DNA from: Moorena sp. SIOASIH
GTDB taxonomy: Bacteria > Cyanobacteriota > Cyanobacteriia > Cyanobacteriales > Coleofasciculaceae
Assembly: GCF_010671925.1 (NCBI RefSeq)
Contig: NZ_JAAHIH010000013.1
Coordinates: forward strand, 1 to 64,000
DNA: 64,000 bases
Direction: 5' to 3'
Shown here: positions 54,554 through 63,655 of the stretch, one piece after another
How the letters are laid out: each line of letters opens with the position of its first letter
Numbering within the stretch: the first letter of the stretch is position 1
The notes under the pieces: generated by a model
What the model was told of the DNA's origin: nothing
The model's database searches: none
The model's input: only the letters and a program-made list of their open reading frames with translations
Program-made: the position numbers and the translations under genes

Positions 54554-55615
54554 ATGACCGATAAATTACCACCAATTTACTTCTACATTCCTCAGGGTTT
54601 ATGGCCGGACACCATGCCCAAAAGTGCCGATGAGAACTGGAAAGGCTTTGGGATTGGTATTTATGCCTGGACTTTACAAACCTATCTGCGCCTGAAAGCC
54701 GATGGTTTCCCTTGCGAACTAGTAGCAGAATTGCCCAGAGAGGGGATTGTCCTGATCCACCGCAATTGTTTACGAGCTCACAAAGACCAGCTCAAGCCAG
54801 GACCAAAGTTATTGCTGATTTGTATTAAAGCTGAACAAATACCCTATCCCTATGCTCAACTCCATGTGGTACAAAATCCTCTGGAAACAATGCATCTGCG
54901 TAATAGTTACTACTTACCCCACTGGACTCAGCCAGGGTTAATTCAGCGCCATCCAGCACGATGCGATCGCTTTGAAACCATCGCCTTCTTTGGTCATGAA
55001 AATAATATAGCGCTAGAGTTAAAGCATCCCTCCTGGCAACAACAACTCCAAGCACTAGGGTTATCTTGGCAACCAGTAATCAATAGCAATCGTTGGCATG
55101 ACTATAGCAACCTAGACAATCGCTGGCATGACTACAGTCAGATTGATGCTATTGTGGCTGTGCGTAGCTTTGAGGGTCACACAGGCTGCCTCCACCGCAA
55201 TTACCTGACCAAACCAGCTACCAAACTCTACAATGCTTGGCTAGCAGGGGTTCCTGCTATTCTCGGATGTGAAGCTGCTTATCAAGTAGAACGCTATAGC
55301 CCACTAGACTATCTGGAAGTGGCTACCCCTAGCGCGTTAATTTCAGCCCTTAAGCGGTTAAAAGAAGAGCCAAATTTACGTAGCGCTATGGTTAAAAATG
55401 GTAGAATTCGTGCCAAAGCGATCACCCCTTCAAGTACTACGAAGAAGTGGCGTTATTTCTTAGAAACTATTGCCTTACCTGCCTATGATCGTTGGTGCAA
55501 TCAATCTCATTGGTCTCAACAGATTACCTTAAGGCAGAGTTATCTTGGCTTCCAGGGAAATCGAGTTAAAGATAAACTAACAAGAGTTTTATTGGCTAGC
55601 AACAATTCCAGATAA
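54554..55615 (+). CDS. Putative glycosyltransferase
   Basis: This 353-aa protein has a GT-B-like layout. Its C-terminal half has AVRSFEGHTGCLHRNYLTKP, then KLYNAWLAGVPAILGCEAAY and LKRLKEEPNLRSAMVKNGRI, which match donor-binding regions of family 4-like enzymes. A 30-bp tandem duplication (55088-55117 and 55118-55147) gives NRWHDYSNLD/NRWHDYSQID between the two half-domains. The ATG follows immediately after a repeat element, with no clear ribosome-binding site. The substrate is unknown. It lies at the edge of the biosynthetic locus and may or may not belong to it. Confidence 0.65.
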   Translation: MTDKLPPIYFYIPQGLWPDTMPKSADENWKGFGIGIYAWTLQTYLRLKADGFPCELVAELPREGIVLIHRNCLRAHKDQLKPGPKLLLICIKAEQIPYPYAQLHVVQNPLETMHLRNSYYLPHWTQPGLIQRHPARCDRFETIAFFGHENNIALELKHPSWQQQLQALGLSWQPVINSNRWHDYSNLDNRWHDYSQIDAIVAVRSFEGHTGCLHRNYLTKPATKLYNAWLAGVPAILGCEAAYQVERYSPLDYLEVATPSALISALKRLKEEPNLRSAMVKNGRIRAKAITPSSTTKKWRYFLETIALPAYDRWCNQSHWSQQITLRQSYLGFQGNRVKDKLTRVLLASNNSR

Positions 55616-55877
55616 AAGTCGATGGTAAATGTTTTTTTTTCAATGGGTTTGGTATCATTATTATATAGCAGTTATAAATTCGTTGATGTACTTACACTGC
55701 TGTTTTTTAGGGAGTAGGGAGTAGGGAGTAGGGAAGTAGGAAGTAGGGAGCAGGGAGTAGGGATTAGGGAAGTAGGGAGTAGGGCTTTTTTAACAACAAA
55801 TAGTTTCACCTATCATTGTAAAACGCTATACTTAGACTAGATACTAACCCAATAGTAATTATTAACCATTTCTAACT
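55616..55877. repeat. AGTAGGG heptamer array
   Basis: AGTAGGG and GAAGTAGG variants occupy about 55708-55778. The remainder is AT-rich with no gene. Confidence 0.7.
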
Positions 55878-56546
55878 ATGGTTCAAGCAGTATCCAAACT
55901 ATTAACCTTTGACGAATTCTTAGAACAGTACCCAGAGGATGGAGGAAACTATGAACTTCGCCAGGGTAGAATTGTAGCTATGCGTCCCACCGGTTTACAC
56001 GAACAAGTAGCAGCTCTCATTGCCAGAAAGATAGATGTCGAAATAGAGAGACTTTCACTACCCTACTTTATTCCTCGAACTTGTCTTGTCAAACCCTATC
56101 AACAAGGAGAAGGCTATTTACCAGATATCATTGTCTTGGATAAACAAACCGTTGTCGAAGACCCCTACTGGCAAAAAGCGATGCAGCGCGGTCTTGGGGG
56201 TCCCCCCCATGAGCGACTGCATCAAGACAAGTCAAGTATCTCAATCGGTAAATCAGCTAAGTTAATCGTGGAAGTGGTTAGTACCAACTGGCAAGATGAC
56301 TATCTAACCAAACTGGCTGAATATGAAAAATTTGGCATTCCAGAATACTGGATTGTTGACTATAAAGCCCTGGGAGGAACCCGATACATTGGGTCTCCTA
56401 AAATTCCTACAGTTTGGATATACGAGTTAGCTGATAATGAATATAAAGAAGGCAAAACCTTGACGGGATGTGATTCTATTGAATCACCAACTTTCCCAGA
56501 ACTAAAACTGACTGTTGAGCAGCTGGTCAAGGCCGGAACATTATAA
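55878..56546 (+). CDS. Uma2-family endonuclease-like protein with REP insertion
   Basis: This 222-aa Uma2 (DUF820) protein has a PD-(D/E)XK-like fold. The motifs are LTFDEFLEQYPEDGGNYELR, YLPDIIVLDK (PD) and AKLIVEVVSTNWQDDY (E-x-V), followed by KLAEYEKFGIPEYWIVDY. Between PD and E the frame crosses a 53-bp REP-like element (56178-56230) and encodes AMQRGLGGPPHERLHQDK, which has no counterpart in the family. The frame is kept, so the protein may still fold with an enlarged loop. Uma2 proteins are abundant in cyanobacteria; their physiological role is unclear. Confidence 0.82.
   Translation: MVQAVSKLLTFDEFLEQYPEDGGNYELRQGRIVAMRPTGLHEQVAALIARKIDVEIERLSLPYFIPRTCLVKPYQQGEGYLPDIIVLDKQTVVEDPYWQKAMQRGLGGPPHERLHQDKSSISIGKSAKLIVEVVSTNWQDDYLTKLAEYEKFGIPEYWIVDYKALGGTRYIGSPKIPTVWIYELADNEYKEGKTLTGCDSIESPTFPELKLTVEQLVKAGTL
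56178..56230. repeat. REP-like hairpin element inserted in frame in the Uma2 gene
   Basis: This is the minimal copy of the family: GCGATGCAGCGCGGTCTTGG, GGGTCCCCCCC, ATGAGCGACTGCATCAAGAC. The hairpin arms are GATGCAG/CTGCATC and GGGGG/CCCCC. It is translated within the host gene. Confidence 0.8.
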
Positions 56547-56747
56547 TTATGTAAGCATATGCGCGTAGCGCATATGCTTACATAATTTTTCCCTCAGTAA
56601 TGGATATAATTTTTATCTCAAGGATGGATATAATTTACTTAATCTTTATCAAAAAGAACTAGTTTTATTCAGTTTCTTTATAAAAAATTCCCAGTTTTTT
56701 GGCTAAAGTAATCCTGATATGTATTGCAGCCAAAAAAAAGCGCGATT

Positions 56748-58292
56748 ATGCTTGAGTCACTCCCAAGCTCTACCAAGGCGCAGAAAAATGTTCTGACAGA
56801 TGGGCAATTAACTTGTACCTACCAAGAACTTCCAGAGGTCTTTGAAGCTCTCCAGCAGTATTTTGACCAACGGGGAATTAGCATTACCGATTGCTTTGCC
56901 CTCGAATGTGATAATACTGTATCCAGTGCCCTAGTCCTGTTATATCTACTGGAGAGAGGTTACCGTTTTCTACTGTTACCCCAGGAAGTCAACCCACCCC
57001 AAGTGCTTGGCTCTAAGCAATCTCTGCCACGATTCTGCCGATACAAGATTAGGACTGGAAGCTTTACCGACAAGCCAAAAGCCCCTAATTTTAGATATCC
57101 TGAGCAGTTTGTGGATATTGTTGAAAACGAGGATTGGATTGGCGATGGCCCTTCGGCCACTGCCGAATGCGATCGCATTGGGATAAATCCCATTCAGGAA
57201 AATAATCCTAGTCGAAAACTATATATAAGGACATCGGGAAGTACAGGAAAACCCAAAATAGCAGTCCATTCCCATGATAAGCTACTCAGAAACGCACTCA
57301 ACTGCTTGCAACGACTGGGTCTTAAACAGGATGACCGCATAGCGATTCCGGTACCAATTTATCATATGTATGGTTTGGGGGCGGCGTTTCTGCCAGGTGT
57401 GATGGCGGGAGCATCTATCGACTTACAGAAGAATTCCAACTTGCTCAAGTATATGCAGCGGGAACGAGACTTTAATCCCAATGTTGCCTTCATGACACCG
57501 ATGTTTTGTGAAACATTGCTCAAGGGACGTAAGACTTCTAGGAAATACAACCTTACCGTAGTGGCAGGCGATCGCATCCGGGAAGACACATTTGTCAGAT
57601 TTGAATCCCGTTTTGGTTCGTTGGTGAGCTTGTACGGTAGTACAGAAATGGGTGCGATGGCAGCGTCTAGTCCGGATCAGCCTCAGGAGGTGCGGCTTAA
57701 AACCGTAGGAAAACCGATGTCAGGAGTAAAAATTACTTTAGCAAAGGATAACACCGATGGTGTTAGCGAACTCTGGTGTCACCATGACTATGGTTTTGAA
57801 GGATATGTTGATCAAGACGGGAAACCCATTAGCCAGGGTATTCAGACTCAGACTGATTGGTTTGGCACCAAGGACTTGGGTCGAATTTGGTCCGATGGTC
57901 ACCTAGAAGTCATTGGCAGATGTGACTATAGCGTCAACCGAAATGGTCTTCTGGTGTTGTTGGCGGATGTGGAGAGAGGGATTGAAACCATTGAAGGAAT
58001 AGATTCTGTGGTGGTGGTCTCTCAAGGAGAAAGTCAACGAGGTAAAGGAATTGTGGCTTATTGTGTTCTTGCTAAAGACAGCAATATTCCTGAACCAGAT
58101 ATCCGAGCTGCTTGTTTCGATATTTTGCCAAGGCATGGGATTCCGGATCAGATTTTTCTGGTAAATTCTTTTCCGAAGCTGCCCAATGGTAAGGTTGATC
58201 GACTCAAACTTATTGGTATGCATGACCAGGGCAAGGGTAAGCATATGCGCTACGCGCACGCTGCGCGAACAGCCGTCAGCGGTCAGCCGTGA
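56748..58292 (+). CDS. Acyl-adenylating enzyme (AMP-dependent ligase)
   Basis: This ANL-superfamily enzyme activates a carboxylic acid with ATP for transfer to CoA or a carrier protein. The phosphate-binding loop RTSGSTGKPKIAVHSH is near residue 162. YHMYGLGAAFLPG, YGSTEMGA (A5), TKDLGRIWSDGHLEVIGR (A7/A8) and the catalytic-lysine motif LPNGKVDRLKL (A10) follow. All core motifs are present. ATG 56748 is preferred; TTG 56724 is in frame upstream. The last 20 or so residues (GKHMRYAHAARTAVSGQP) come from a dispersed repeat (58238-58292) that replaced the native stop. A carrier protein lies 1.2 kb downstream. The substrate is unknown. Confidence 0.85.
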   Translation: MLESLPSSTKAQKNVLTDGQLTCTYQELPEVFEALQQYFDQRGISITDCFALECDNTVSSALVLLYLLERGYRFLLLPQEVNPPQVLGSKQSLPRFCRYKIRTGSFTDKPKAPNFRYPEQFVDIVENEDWIGDGPSATAECDRIGINPIQENNPSRKLYIRTSGSTGKPKIAVHSHDKLLRNALNCLQRLGLKQDDRIAIPVPIYHMYGLGAAFLPGVMAGASIDLQKNSNLLKYMQRERDFNPNVAFMTPMFCETLLKGRKTSRKYNLTVVAGDRIREDTFVRFESRFGSLVSLYGSTEMGAMAASSPDQPQEVRLKTVGKPMSGVKITLAKDNTDGVSELWCHHDYGFEGYVDQDGKPISQGIQTQTDWFGTKDLGRIWSDGHLEVIGRCDYSVNRNGLLVLLADVERGIETIEGIDSVVVVSQGESQRGKGIVAYCVLAKDSNIPEPDIRAACFDILPRHGIPDQIFLVNSFPKLPNGKVDRLKLIGMHDQGKGKHMRYAHAARTAVSGQP

Positions 58293-58667
58293 GCTAAAAG
58301 CTCACGCGTGCGCGAACAGTTTGACGTAACTCAGCATTATTCGAATGGTTACCTGTTTTATTCAAAAGCTGATAGCTGATAGCACCTCAAGTAGCGTGCG
58401 CGTAGCGCTAATCGCTGTTCGCTGATAGCTGATAGCTGATAGCTGACGGGCAAGGATTGATTAAGAGTGAAATCAACCGAGTTTAAACATCAGGTTAAAC
58501 AAAATATAGCGTTTATCATAGCTATGAGGTACACAGAATTTTTTCCCTCTTCCCACTTCCGAATTGCCTCTTACCTGCTCCCTGCTCCCTGCTCCCTGCT
58601 CCCTGCTCCCTGCTCCCTAAAACCCAAGAATTTGTACTTCATCCAAATAAGAATTGCTATAAGTAAT
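58293..58667. repeat. TGATAGC heptamers and an AGGTACA-type element
   Basis: TGATAGC heptamers lie at about 58370-58445. An AGGTACA element with GCTCCCT heptamers lies at about 58523-58650 (start TATGAGGTACACAGAATTT, end AAGAATTTGTACTTCAT). An upstream open frame through this element is not part of the next gene. Confidence 0.65.
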
Positions 58668-59219
58668 ATGCCAAATTCAGTCCAAGTTGTCATGGGAATT
58701 CCCGGTGTAGGAAAGTCTACTTATATTAAATCAATGATTACCAGAAAAATCTGGAAAGATTCAAAACTCATACAAATTAAAGATGAGTATTTAGATTTAG
58801 AGAAAATTAGTATCGACGGAAATAATAACAACTATATTGTTCACTATAGTCTGTTAAGAGAGCATTTTTTTAACCTTAAAAGGAATATCAATAATGGCAG
58901 TAAATTTGATTTTTCATTAATCCATTTATTGCGGAGGCATGAACAGCTAAATACTTATTTTCTAGTTGCTCCTTATTCTGAAATTAAAAAGCGAGTGTTA
59001 CTGCGGGATAATATAGAGCCTTTAACTGGCCAGAAATTCGACAATAATTTCAAGCATAAAGTGTTGGCGACTCTTGGCAGCCTCGATTTACCTAAAGTGT
59101 ATTCAAAGTATTTCGATTTATGGGAAAAACGTAAAATTAACTACAGCATAGTTAATACAACAAATTACAGCTATGAGCTAGTATCAACAAAGCAAGAAGC
59201 CATACAAATTATTAAATAA
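58668..59219 (+). CDS. Small P-loop NTPase/kinase-like protein
   Basis: This 183-aa protein starts at ATG 58668 (MPNSVQVVMGIPGVGKSTYI). Walker A GIPGVGKST is at residues 10-18. No clear Walker B is evident. A lid-like basic segment (EIKKRVLLRDNIEPL, about 106-120) resembles small-molecule or nucleoside kinases (AAA_33 type). It lies between the adenylating enzyme and the acyl carrier protein on the same strand, so it may phosphorylate a pathway intermediate, but that is inference. Base composition is more AT-rich than that of the housekeeping genes. Confidence 0.65.
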   Translation: MPNSVQVVMGIPGVGKSTYIKSMITRKIWKDSKLIQIKDEYLDLEKISIDGNNNNYIVHYSLLREHFFNLKRNINNGSKFDFSLIHLLRRHEQLNTYFLVAPYSEIKKRVLLRDNIEPLTGQKFDNNFKHKVLATLGSLDLPKVYSKYFDLWEKRKINYSIVNTTNYSYELVSTKQEAIQIIK

Positions 59220-59445
59220 ACCGCCGATACTTTGTTATAGCGGTTATAATCTGAATCAGAAACACCTATTTTGTAACTGTTAACTGTTCCCTATTCCCTA
59301 TTTGGTAAAATCCAAAAGGTACCTTACCTATGTGATAAATGTTATAGTGTTGTTATTTTTTTTTATAATAGTATGTCTCTAATACTATTAAGTTCATAAT
59401 TGTAGTATCAGTAAATTCAAATTTTATTTATAGCAAGATTAAACC

Positions 59446-59721
59446 ATGTCTGAAACTGTAGCTAATCAACTCAAAGAACTTATTGTCCAAGAACTAGATG
59501 TCAACCTTAAACTAGAAAATATTGATGATAATGCACCCCTATTTGAAGATGGATTAGGAATTGATTCCCTCGCCATTGTGGAACTAATTACATTAATTGA
59601 AGAACACTTCAAGTTTGAGTTTGCTGACTCTGATCTCAGGGCTGAGACTTTCGTAAGTCTTAATAGTTTAGCTAATTTAGTGGTTAGCAAGATTAAGCCG
59701 GACAATACCTTAGTAGTGTAG
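59446..59721 (+). CDS. Acyl carrier protein
   Basis: This is a 91-aa discrete carrier protein. The phosphopantetheine attachment serine is in GIDSLAIVEL, with the usual acidic helix after it (ITLIEEHFKFEF). It is distinct from housekeeping AcpP in sequence and context. It lies between a P-loop protein and a radical SAM gene and is probably loaded by the nearby adenylating enzyme. An inverted repeat just after its stop may terminate transcription. Confidence 0.9.
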   Translation: MSETVANQLKELIVQELDVNLKLENIDDNAPLFEDGLGIDSLAIVELITLIEEHFKFEFADSDLRAETFVSLNSLANLVVSKIKPDNTLVV

Positions 59722-59736
59722 CCAGGGTAGCCAGTT

Positions 59737-59762
59737 AAATAGCCAGATTACACTGGCTATTT
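59737..59762 (+). terminator. Hairpin after the acyl carrier protein gene
   Basis: A perfect 10-bp stem (AAATAGCCAG / CTGGCTATTT) with loop ATTACA begins 16 bp past the stop codon. The 3' arm ends in TTT, but no longer T-run follows, so it is a weak terminator candidate. Confidence 0.5.
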
Positions 59763-59794
59763 AAAATGGCATAAGTAGTTTATAGCAATTCTAC

Positions 59795-59950
59795 GACTTG
59801 TGAGGTACAAATTTCTGGTTTTTAGGGAGCAGGGAGCAGGGAGCAGGGAGCAGGTAAGAGGAACCCACCCCTAACCCCTCCCAGGAGGGGAAGGGAAGAG
59901 GAAAGAGGTAAAAAATAATGTGTACCTCATGAGTCCTAGAAACGCTATAT
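59795..59950. repeat. AGGTACA-type element with AGCAGGG heptamers
   Basis: The outward ends are TTGTGAGGTACAAATTTC and ATGTGTACCTCATGAG. The interior has AGCAGGG heptamers and CCCCTCCCAGGAGGGG, itself a hairpin. It lies between the carrier protein and the radical SAM gene. Confidence 0.6.
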
Positions 59951-59999
59951 TACCAAAAAAAATAATAACAAATAAATTCCTTGTCAGTCAGGCAACAAA

Positions 60000-61334
60000 A
60001 TGTATAAAAATTTAGTCAATCATGACTTTGAAGCTAACAATCTTCAAGATCTGGAAAATTCAGTTCGATTTATACAAATAGAGCCAACGACTCATTGCAA
60101 CTTTACCTGTAAGTTTTGCTGTGGTCGCCATATGACTCAAAGCAATCTTTCCTTTGAAACCTTTGTCCAAACCCTTGACCAATTTCCTGACCTAGAGCAT
60201 ATTGAACTTCAAGGGGAAGGAGAACCACTCCTTCATCCCCAATTCTTTGAGATGGCTAAGCTGGCTCAGAATCGGGGAATCAAGGTATCGATAATTACCA
60301 ATGGGAGTATGTTTTCTCCTCAACGCATTCAGAAAATTCTGGACTGTGGCATTGAAGCCATTCGAGTCTCGATCGAGTCACCCGATCCCCAAGAGTTTAG
60401 AGAAATTCGCGGTGGAAGATTAGAAAACATTATTGAAGGAATTCAGGCTCTGCTAAAATCACGCAATGAGCTTGGCAGGGAAAATCCAACGGTAGGATTT
60501 GTTGTAACAGTACTTCAACAAACTAAGAAGCAGTTGCCAGCCATCGCCCGATTGTACGATCAGCTAGAAATGGATGGGGGAATCCAGTTTCACCTACTAA
60601 GTTCTATGGATAGCTATACTCAAATCTATGATCAGACGATGTCTAATCAGTTTCTTTCTAAAATAGAGACAACTTTAGTCTGGTCTCAGTATGTGAAAAT
60701 TATCCAATCTCCGCAGCATCATAGAAGTCAGATCAAACACTTCTACGACGAACTTCGTGAGCTTTCTCCATACCCGAAACGTGACCACACAGATAAAAAT
60801 AAATTTTTGGTCAGAGTTTTCCGAAGCTGTCCTTCATTAGATAGTTCCCTCTATGTGAATCGTTACGGAATTGCTACAGGATGCAGCAAGATCAAGGATA
60901 CTGAGCAATTTGCTCTTGGAAAAATTGATTTCAATAGTATTGAAGAAATCATTAACGCTCGCAATCAGATCAGACAACAAGTTCGCAGTGGTATTGTTCC
61001 AGCAGCTTGTCGCCACTGTTTTATTGCCGAGTCAATTTCAGCACGGTTGTCGAATCTGCTCCAGAAAAAACCAAAACCATTGACAGGGAGTTCTTTAACT
61101 TCTACCAAAAAGCCTACCAATGCTTCTAAGCATATAAATCCTCAAGTCATTGGCTACATTCCCTATGAAGAATCAATTTTTGAGGCAATTTTACCATTTT
61201 GCGATGGCGAAACAACTTGTGATGAGATTCTTCAGCAGGTATGCCAGAAGTGCGAATTAGACATCAAGGAAGGAAAAATGAAGGTTCTGCCAGCAATAGA
61301 CGAACTAGTTCGTCGAAACCTAATCGTTATTTAG
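60000..61334 (+). CDS. Radical SAM protein with PqqD-like C-terminal domain
   Basis: This 444-aa protein has the radical SAM cluster motif C33-x3-C37-x2-C40 (CNFTCKFC), GEGEPLLHP and the TNGSMF strand. A later cysteine group (CPSLDSSLYV, GCSKI, CRHCFI; about 280-345) resembles the auxiliary-cluster region of SPASM-type enzymes. The last 65 residues (IGYIPYEESIFEAILPFCDG, then VLPAIDELVRRNLIVI) look like a PqqD/RRE-type winged fold that binds a peptide or carrier. No precursor peptide gene was seen nearby. Modification of a carrier-bound substrate is therefore an alternative to RiPP chemistry. It is followed by glycosyltransferase and methyltransferase genes on the same strand. Confidence 0.82.
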   Translation: MYKNLVNHDFEANNLQDLENSVRFIQIEPTTHCNFTCKFCCGRHMTQSNLSFETFVQTLDQFPDLEHIELQGEGEPLLHPQFFEMAKLAQNRGIKVSIITNGSMFSPQRIQKILDCGIEAIRVSIESPDPQEFREIRGGRLENIIEGIQALLKSRNELGRENPTVGFVVTVLQQTKKQLPAIARLYDQLEMDGGIQFHLLSSMDSYTQIYDQTMSNQFLSKIETTLVWSQYVKIIQSPQHHRSQIKHFYDELRELSPYPKRDHTDKNKFLVRVFRSCPSLDSSLYVNRYGIATGCSKIKDTEQFALGKIDFNSIEEIINARNQIRQQVRSGIVPAACRHCFIAESISARLSNLLQKKPKPLTGSSLTSTKKPTNASKHINPQVIGYIPYEESIFEAILPFCDGETTCDEILQQVCQKCELDIKEGKMKVLPAIDELVRRNLIVI

Positions 61335-61406
61335 TTTTCAGTAAATTGGCAAGCAACGGAAATAGGACTTATGAAAAATCCATCGATTATGTAATTGATA
61401 AGTAAA

Positions 61407-62651
61407 ATGAGAATTGCCATCTGCTCCCTATCCCAATTGACCTATGTTGCTGAATTTATTGATGTGGCTCAACGTTTAAATGAGAAACATGAGGTTTGTT
61501 ATTTTCTAGGATTTCATTGCTCGAGTGCGATCAATCTCTTACAAAAGAAACACCTCCCTCATCAAGTGTTGAACAAGGGTCTGGAAACGGCATCGATTTT
61601 AACAAGTCCAGCCACAGCCAAATCTACTTACGATCTCTTTAAAGGCTATTTCTTCAAATATGCAGAACTTGTCCTGCCCGATTTACTTAAAGCCTTTAAG
61701 CACTGGAAGCCAGATTTAATTTTGTCTCATTTGAGAGATTATACAGGCATCACCGCAGCAGAAATTATCAACAAAGCGGTCGTATCCTTTGGGAGCCATA
61801 CTTCGCCATTGAGACTAGAAAGCATCGAACCACCATTTGGCTCAAGAGGGAGCAGATATACACCCAAGGGACTGTTGAAAATCTGGTGGGAACTTCATAA
61901 TAAGTTCAATGATAAAGTAGATAGGATCTATAATCATACAATTAGGCAGCCCTATGGACTTTCCGATGTATATAATACTAGCACACTTCACTCCGATAGA
62001 CTGGTTTTACTTTCCCTAATTTCAGCTTTAAGCAACAAACATTCTCAGGAGCCACCCCACATTAAATACGTTGGTTCACTCTTATCCAGAAAGCTTGACG
62101 CAGCTCCAGCCAAAGAGATAGATTTAATAGCACGTATCTCCTCAATGCCAAAACCCAGGGTATTTGTATCTCTTGGTACAACCTATGTTACAAAACTATT
62201 GATTGAAAAATGTCTCAAAGCACTAATACCCTTTCCCGGTACTGTGATTGTTAGTCTAGGGGGAAAAACCGACTTAAATCTTCCTTCACTGCTCGACCTT
62301 CCTCATATCATCTGGAATTCCTTTTTCTTCGATGTGGATAGGGTATTAAAACTATCTGATGTGATTGTTACTGTGGGTGGAGGAAAAAGTGTAATGGATT
62401 CACTCTCTGTCGGTAAGCCCCTAATCTGTTTGCCACAGCAAGGGGAGCAATGGGAAATCGCCCTGGCACTGCAATCTCTTGGTGCAGCAGAAATTCCTTG
62501 TCCGAGGAAGTGGGATGGGCAAACATTTACTGAAGTAACAGAGCAGGTTGCCACAGAGGCTAAGTACACAGAAGCAGCAGCTCTTTTGCAGTCAAAAGTG
62601 GAACAAAGTGGAGGCGTGGAGGAAGCGGTGAAAGCGATCGAGGCATTGTAG
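61407..62651 (+). CDS. UDP-glycosyltransferase (GT1-like)
   Basis: This 414-aa GT-B enzyme starts at ATG 61407 (MRIAICSLSQLTYVAEFIDV); TTG 61395 in frame is less likely. The C-terminal donor-binding region has RVFVSLGTTYVTKLLIEKCL, FFFDVDRVLKLSDVIVTVGG and SLSVGKPLICLPQQGEQWEI. This pattern (SLGT, GG, PLICLPQQGEQ) is that of MGT/UGT-type glycosyltransferases acting on small molecules. It lies between the radical SAM and FkbM genes and probably decorates the product. Confidence 0.85.
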   Translation: MRIAICSLSQLTYVAEFIDVAQRLNEKHEVCYFLGFHCSSAINLLQKKHLPHQVLNKGLETASILTSPATAKSTYDLFKGYFFKYAELVLPDLLKAFKHWKPDLILSHLRDYTGITAAEIINKAVVSFGSHTSPLRLESIEPPFGSRGSRYTPKGLLKIWWELHNKFNDKVDRIYNHTIRQPYGLSDVYNTSTLHSDRLVLLSLISALSNKHSQEPPHIKYVGSLLSRKLDAAPAKEIDLIARISSMPKPRVFVSLGTTYVTKLLIEKCLKALIPFPGTVIVSLGGKTDLNLPSLLDLPHIIWNSFFFDVDRVLKLSDVIVTVGGGKSVMDSLSVGKPLICLPQQGEQWEIALALQSLGAAEIPCPRKWDGQTFTEVTEQVATEAKYTEAAALLQSKVEQSGGVEEAVKAIEAL

Positions 62652-62721
62652 AAGTGTGTAGATGTCAATCAAACTTTGATCAGTATGATCAGTTATTGTC
62701 TTGAACAACTAAAGGATAATT

Positions 62722-63594
62722 ATGTATAATAAATTATGGATGCTTGATTTTTTTCAAAATAGTCGTGAAATTGTTAAAGCCATAAAGTATGGCATAGCTT
62801 TACCTCCATTGTTGTTAAAAAATGGCTTCACTATTTTTCATGATTGTGAAGAGGTTAAGGGCAACGATTTAGCCGATATTATTCGAGTAATAAACCAAAT
62901 AATTCTTGGGAGATTTGAAAGTATTTTTTGCGAACAGTTCTATACAAATAATGAGTTTTATAAGCCAGGTAATAATCATGTAATCCTTGATATAGGTGCA
63001 CACATTGGATTATTTGCTTTATACTGTAACATGCAGGATAAAAGCAATAAACTTCATTGTTTTGAACCAGCAAAAGCAACAGTTAACTATCTCAAAAAAA
63101 ATGTCATACAAAATGGGTTACAGGATGCAATTAGGATTTATCCCTATGCTATTTTGGATAAAACAACTACTATGACTCTTAGGTCATCACAAGCAACGGA
63201 AACTCGTTCCTTATTTAAGGAAAAAAAGCTCACCACCAATAATACCAATAATTTTTTGAGCTCTCCAGAGTTCATGAAAGTTATCAAAACAAATGATTCG
63301 ACAGAACGTGTTCAATGCATATCTCTTGAACAAGCCTTGCAGTTAGCCAATACTGAGCGAGTTGATTTTTTAAAAATTCATGTTCAAGGAGCTGAAGTTG
63401 AGATAGTGACTGGCGCTTCAGAAGCAGTTTGGCAGAAAATTAATAAGGTTGCCTTAATATATCATGAGTACATCCGCCCTGGTTGCTCTGATCTTTTAGT
63501 AAAAGTTCTCACCAGTCACGGCTTTTCTACTATTATGGTTGAACCAGATTCACAAACTTCAGGAGGAGTGGGTGTAATCCGAGCATCTAAATGA
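62722..63594 (+). CDS. FkbM-family methyltransferase
   Basis: This 290-aa SAM-dependent methyltransferase has motif I VILDIGAHIGLFALYC (about 90-105), an acidic ELHCFEP-like strand (KLHCFEPAKATVNYLKKNV) and the conserved VDFLKIHVQGAEVEIVTGA near 215-233. FkbM enzymes often O-methylate sugars or polyketide hydroxyls. It follows the glycosyltransferase by 70 bp, so methylation of the added sugar is plausible. The substrate is unknown. Confidence 0.87.
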   Translation: MYNKLWMLDFFQNSREIVKAIKYGIALPPLLLKNGFTIFHDCEEVKGNDLADIIRVINQIILGRFESIFCEQFYTNNEFYKPGNNHVILDIGAHIGLFALYCNMQDKSNKLHCFEPAKATVNYLKKNVIQNGLQDAIRIYPYAILDKTTTMTLRSSQATETRSLFKEKKLTTNNTNNFLSSPEFMKVIKTNDSTERVQCISLEQALQLANTERVDFLKIHVQGAEVEIVTGASEAVWQKINKVALIYHEYIRPGCSDLLVKVLTSHGFSTIMVEPDSQTSGGVGVIRASK

Positions 63595-63655
63595 AGATTA
63601 GTTAAGGAATTTAATTCGATAAAAATAGAGATAAAAATAGATGTAAAAACAGATT

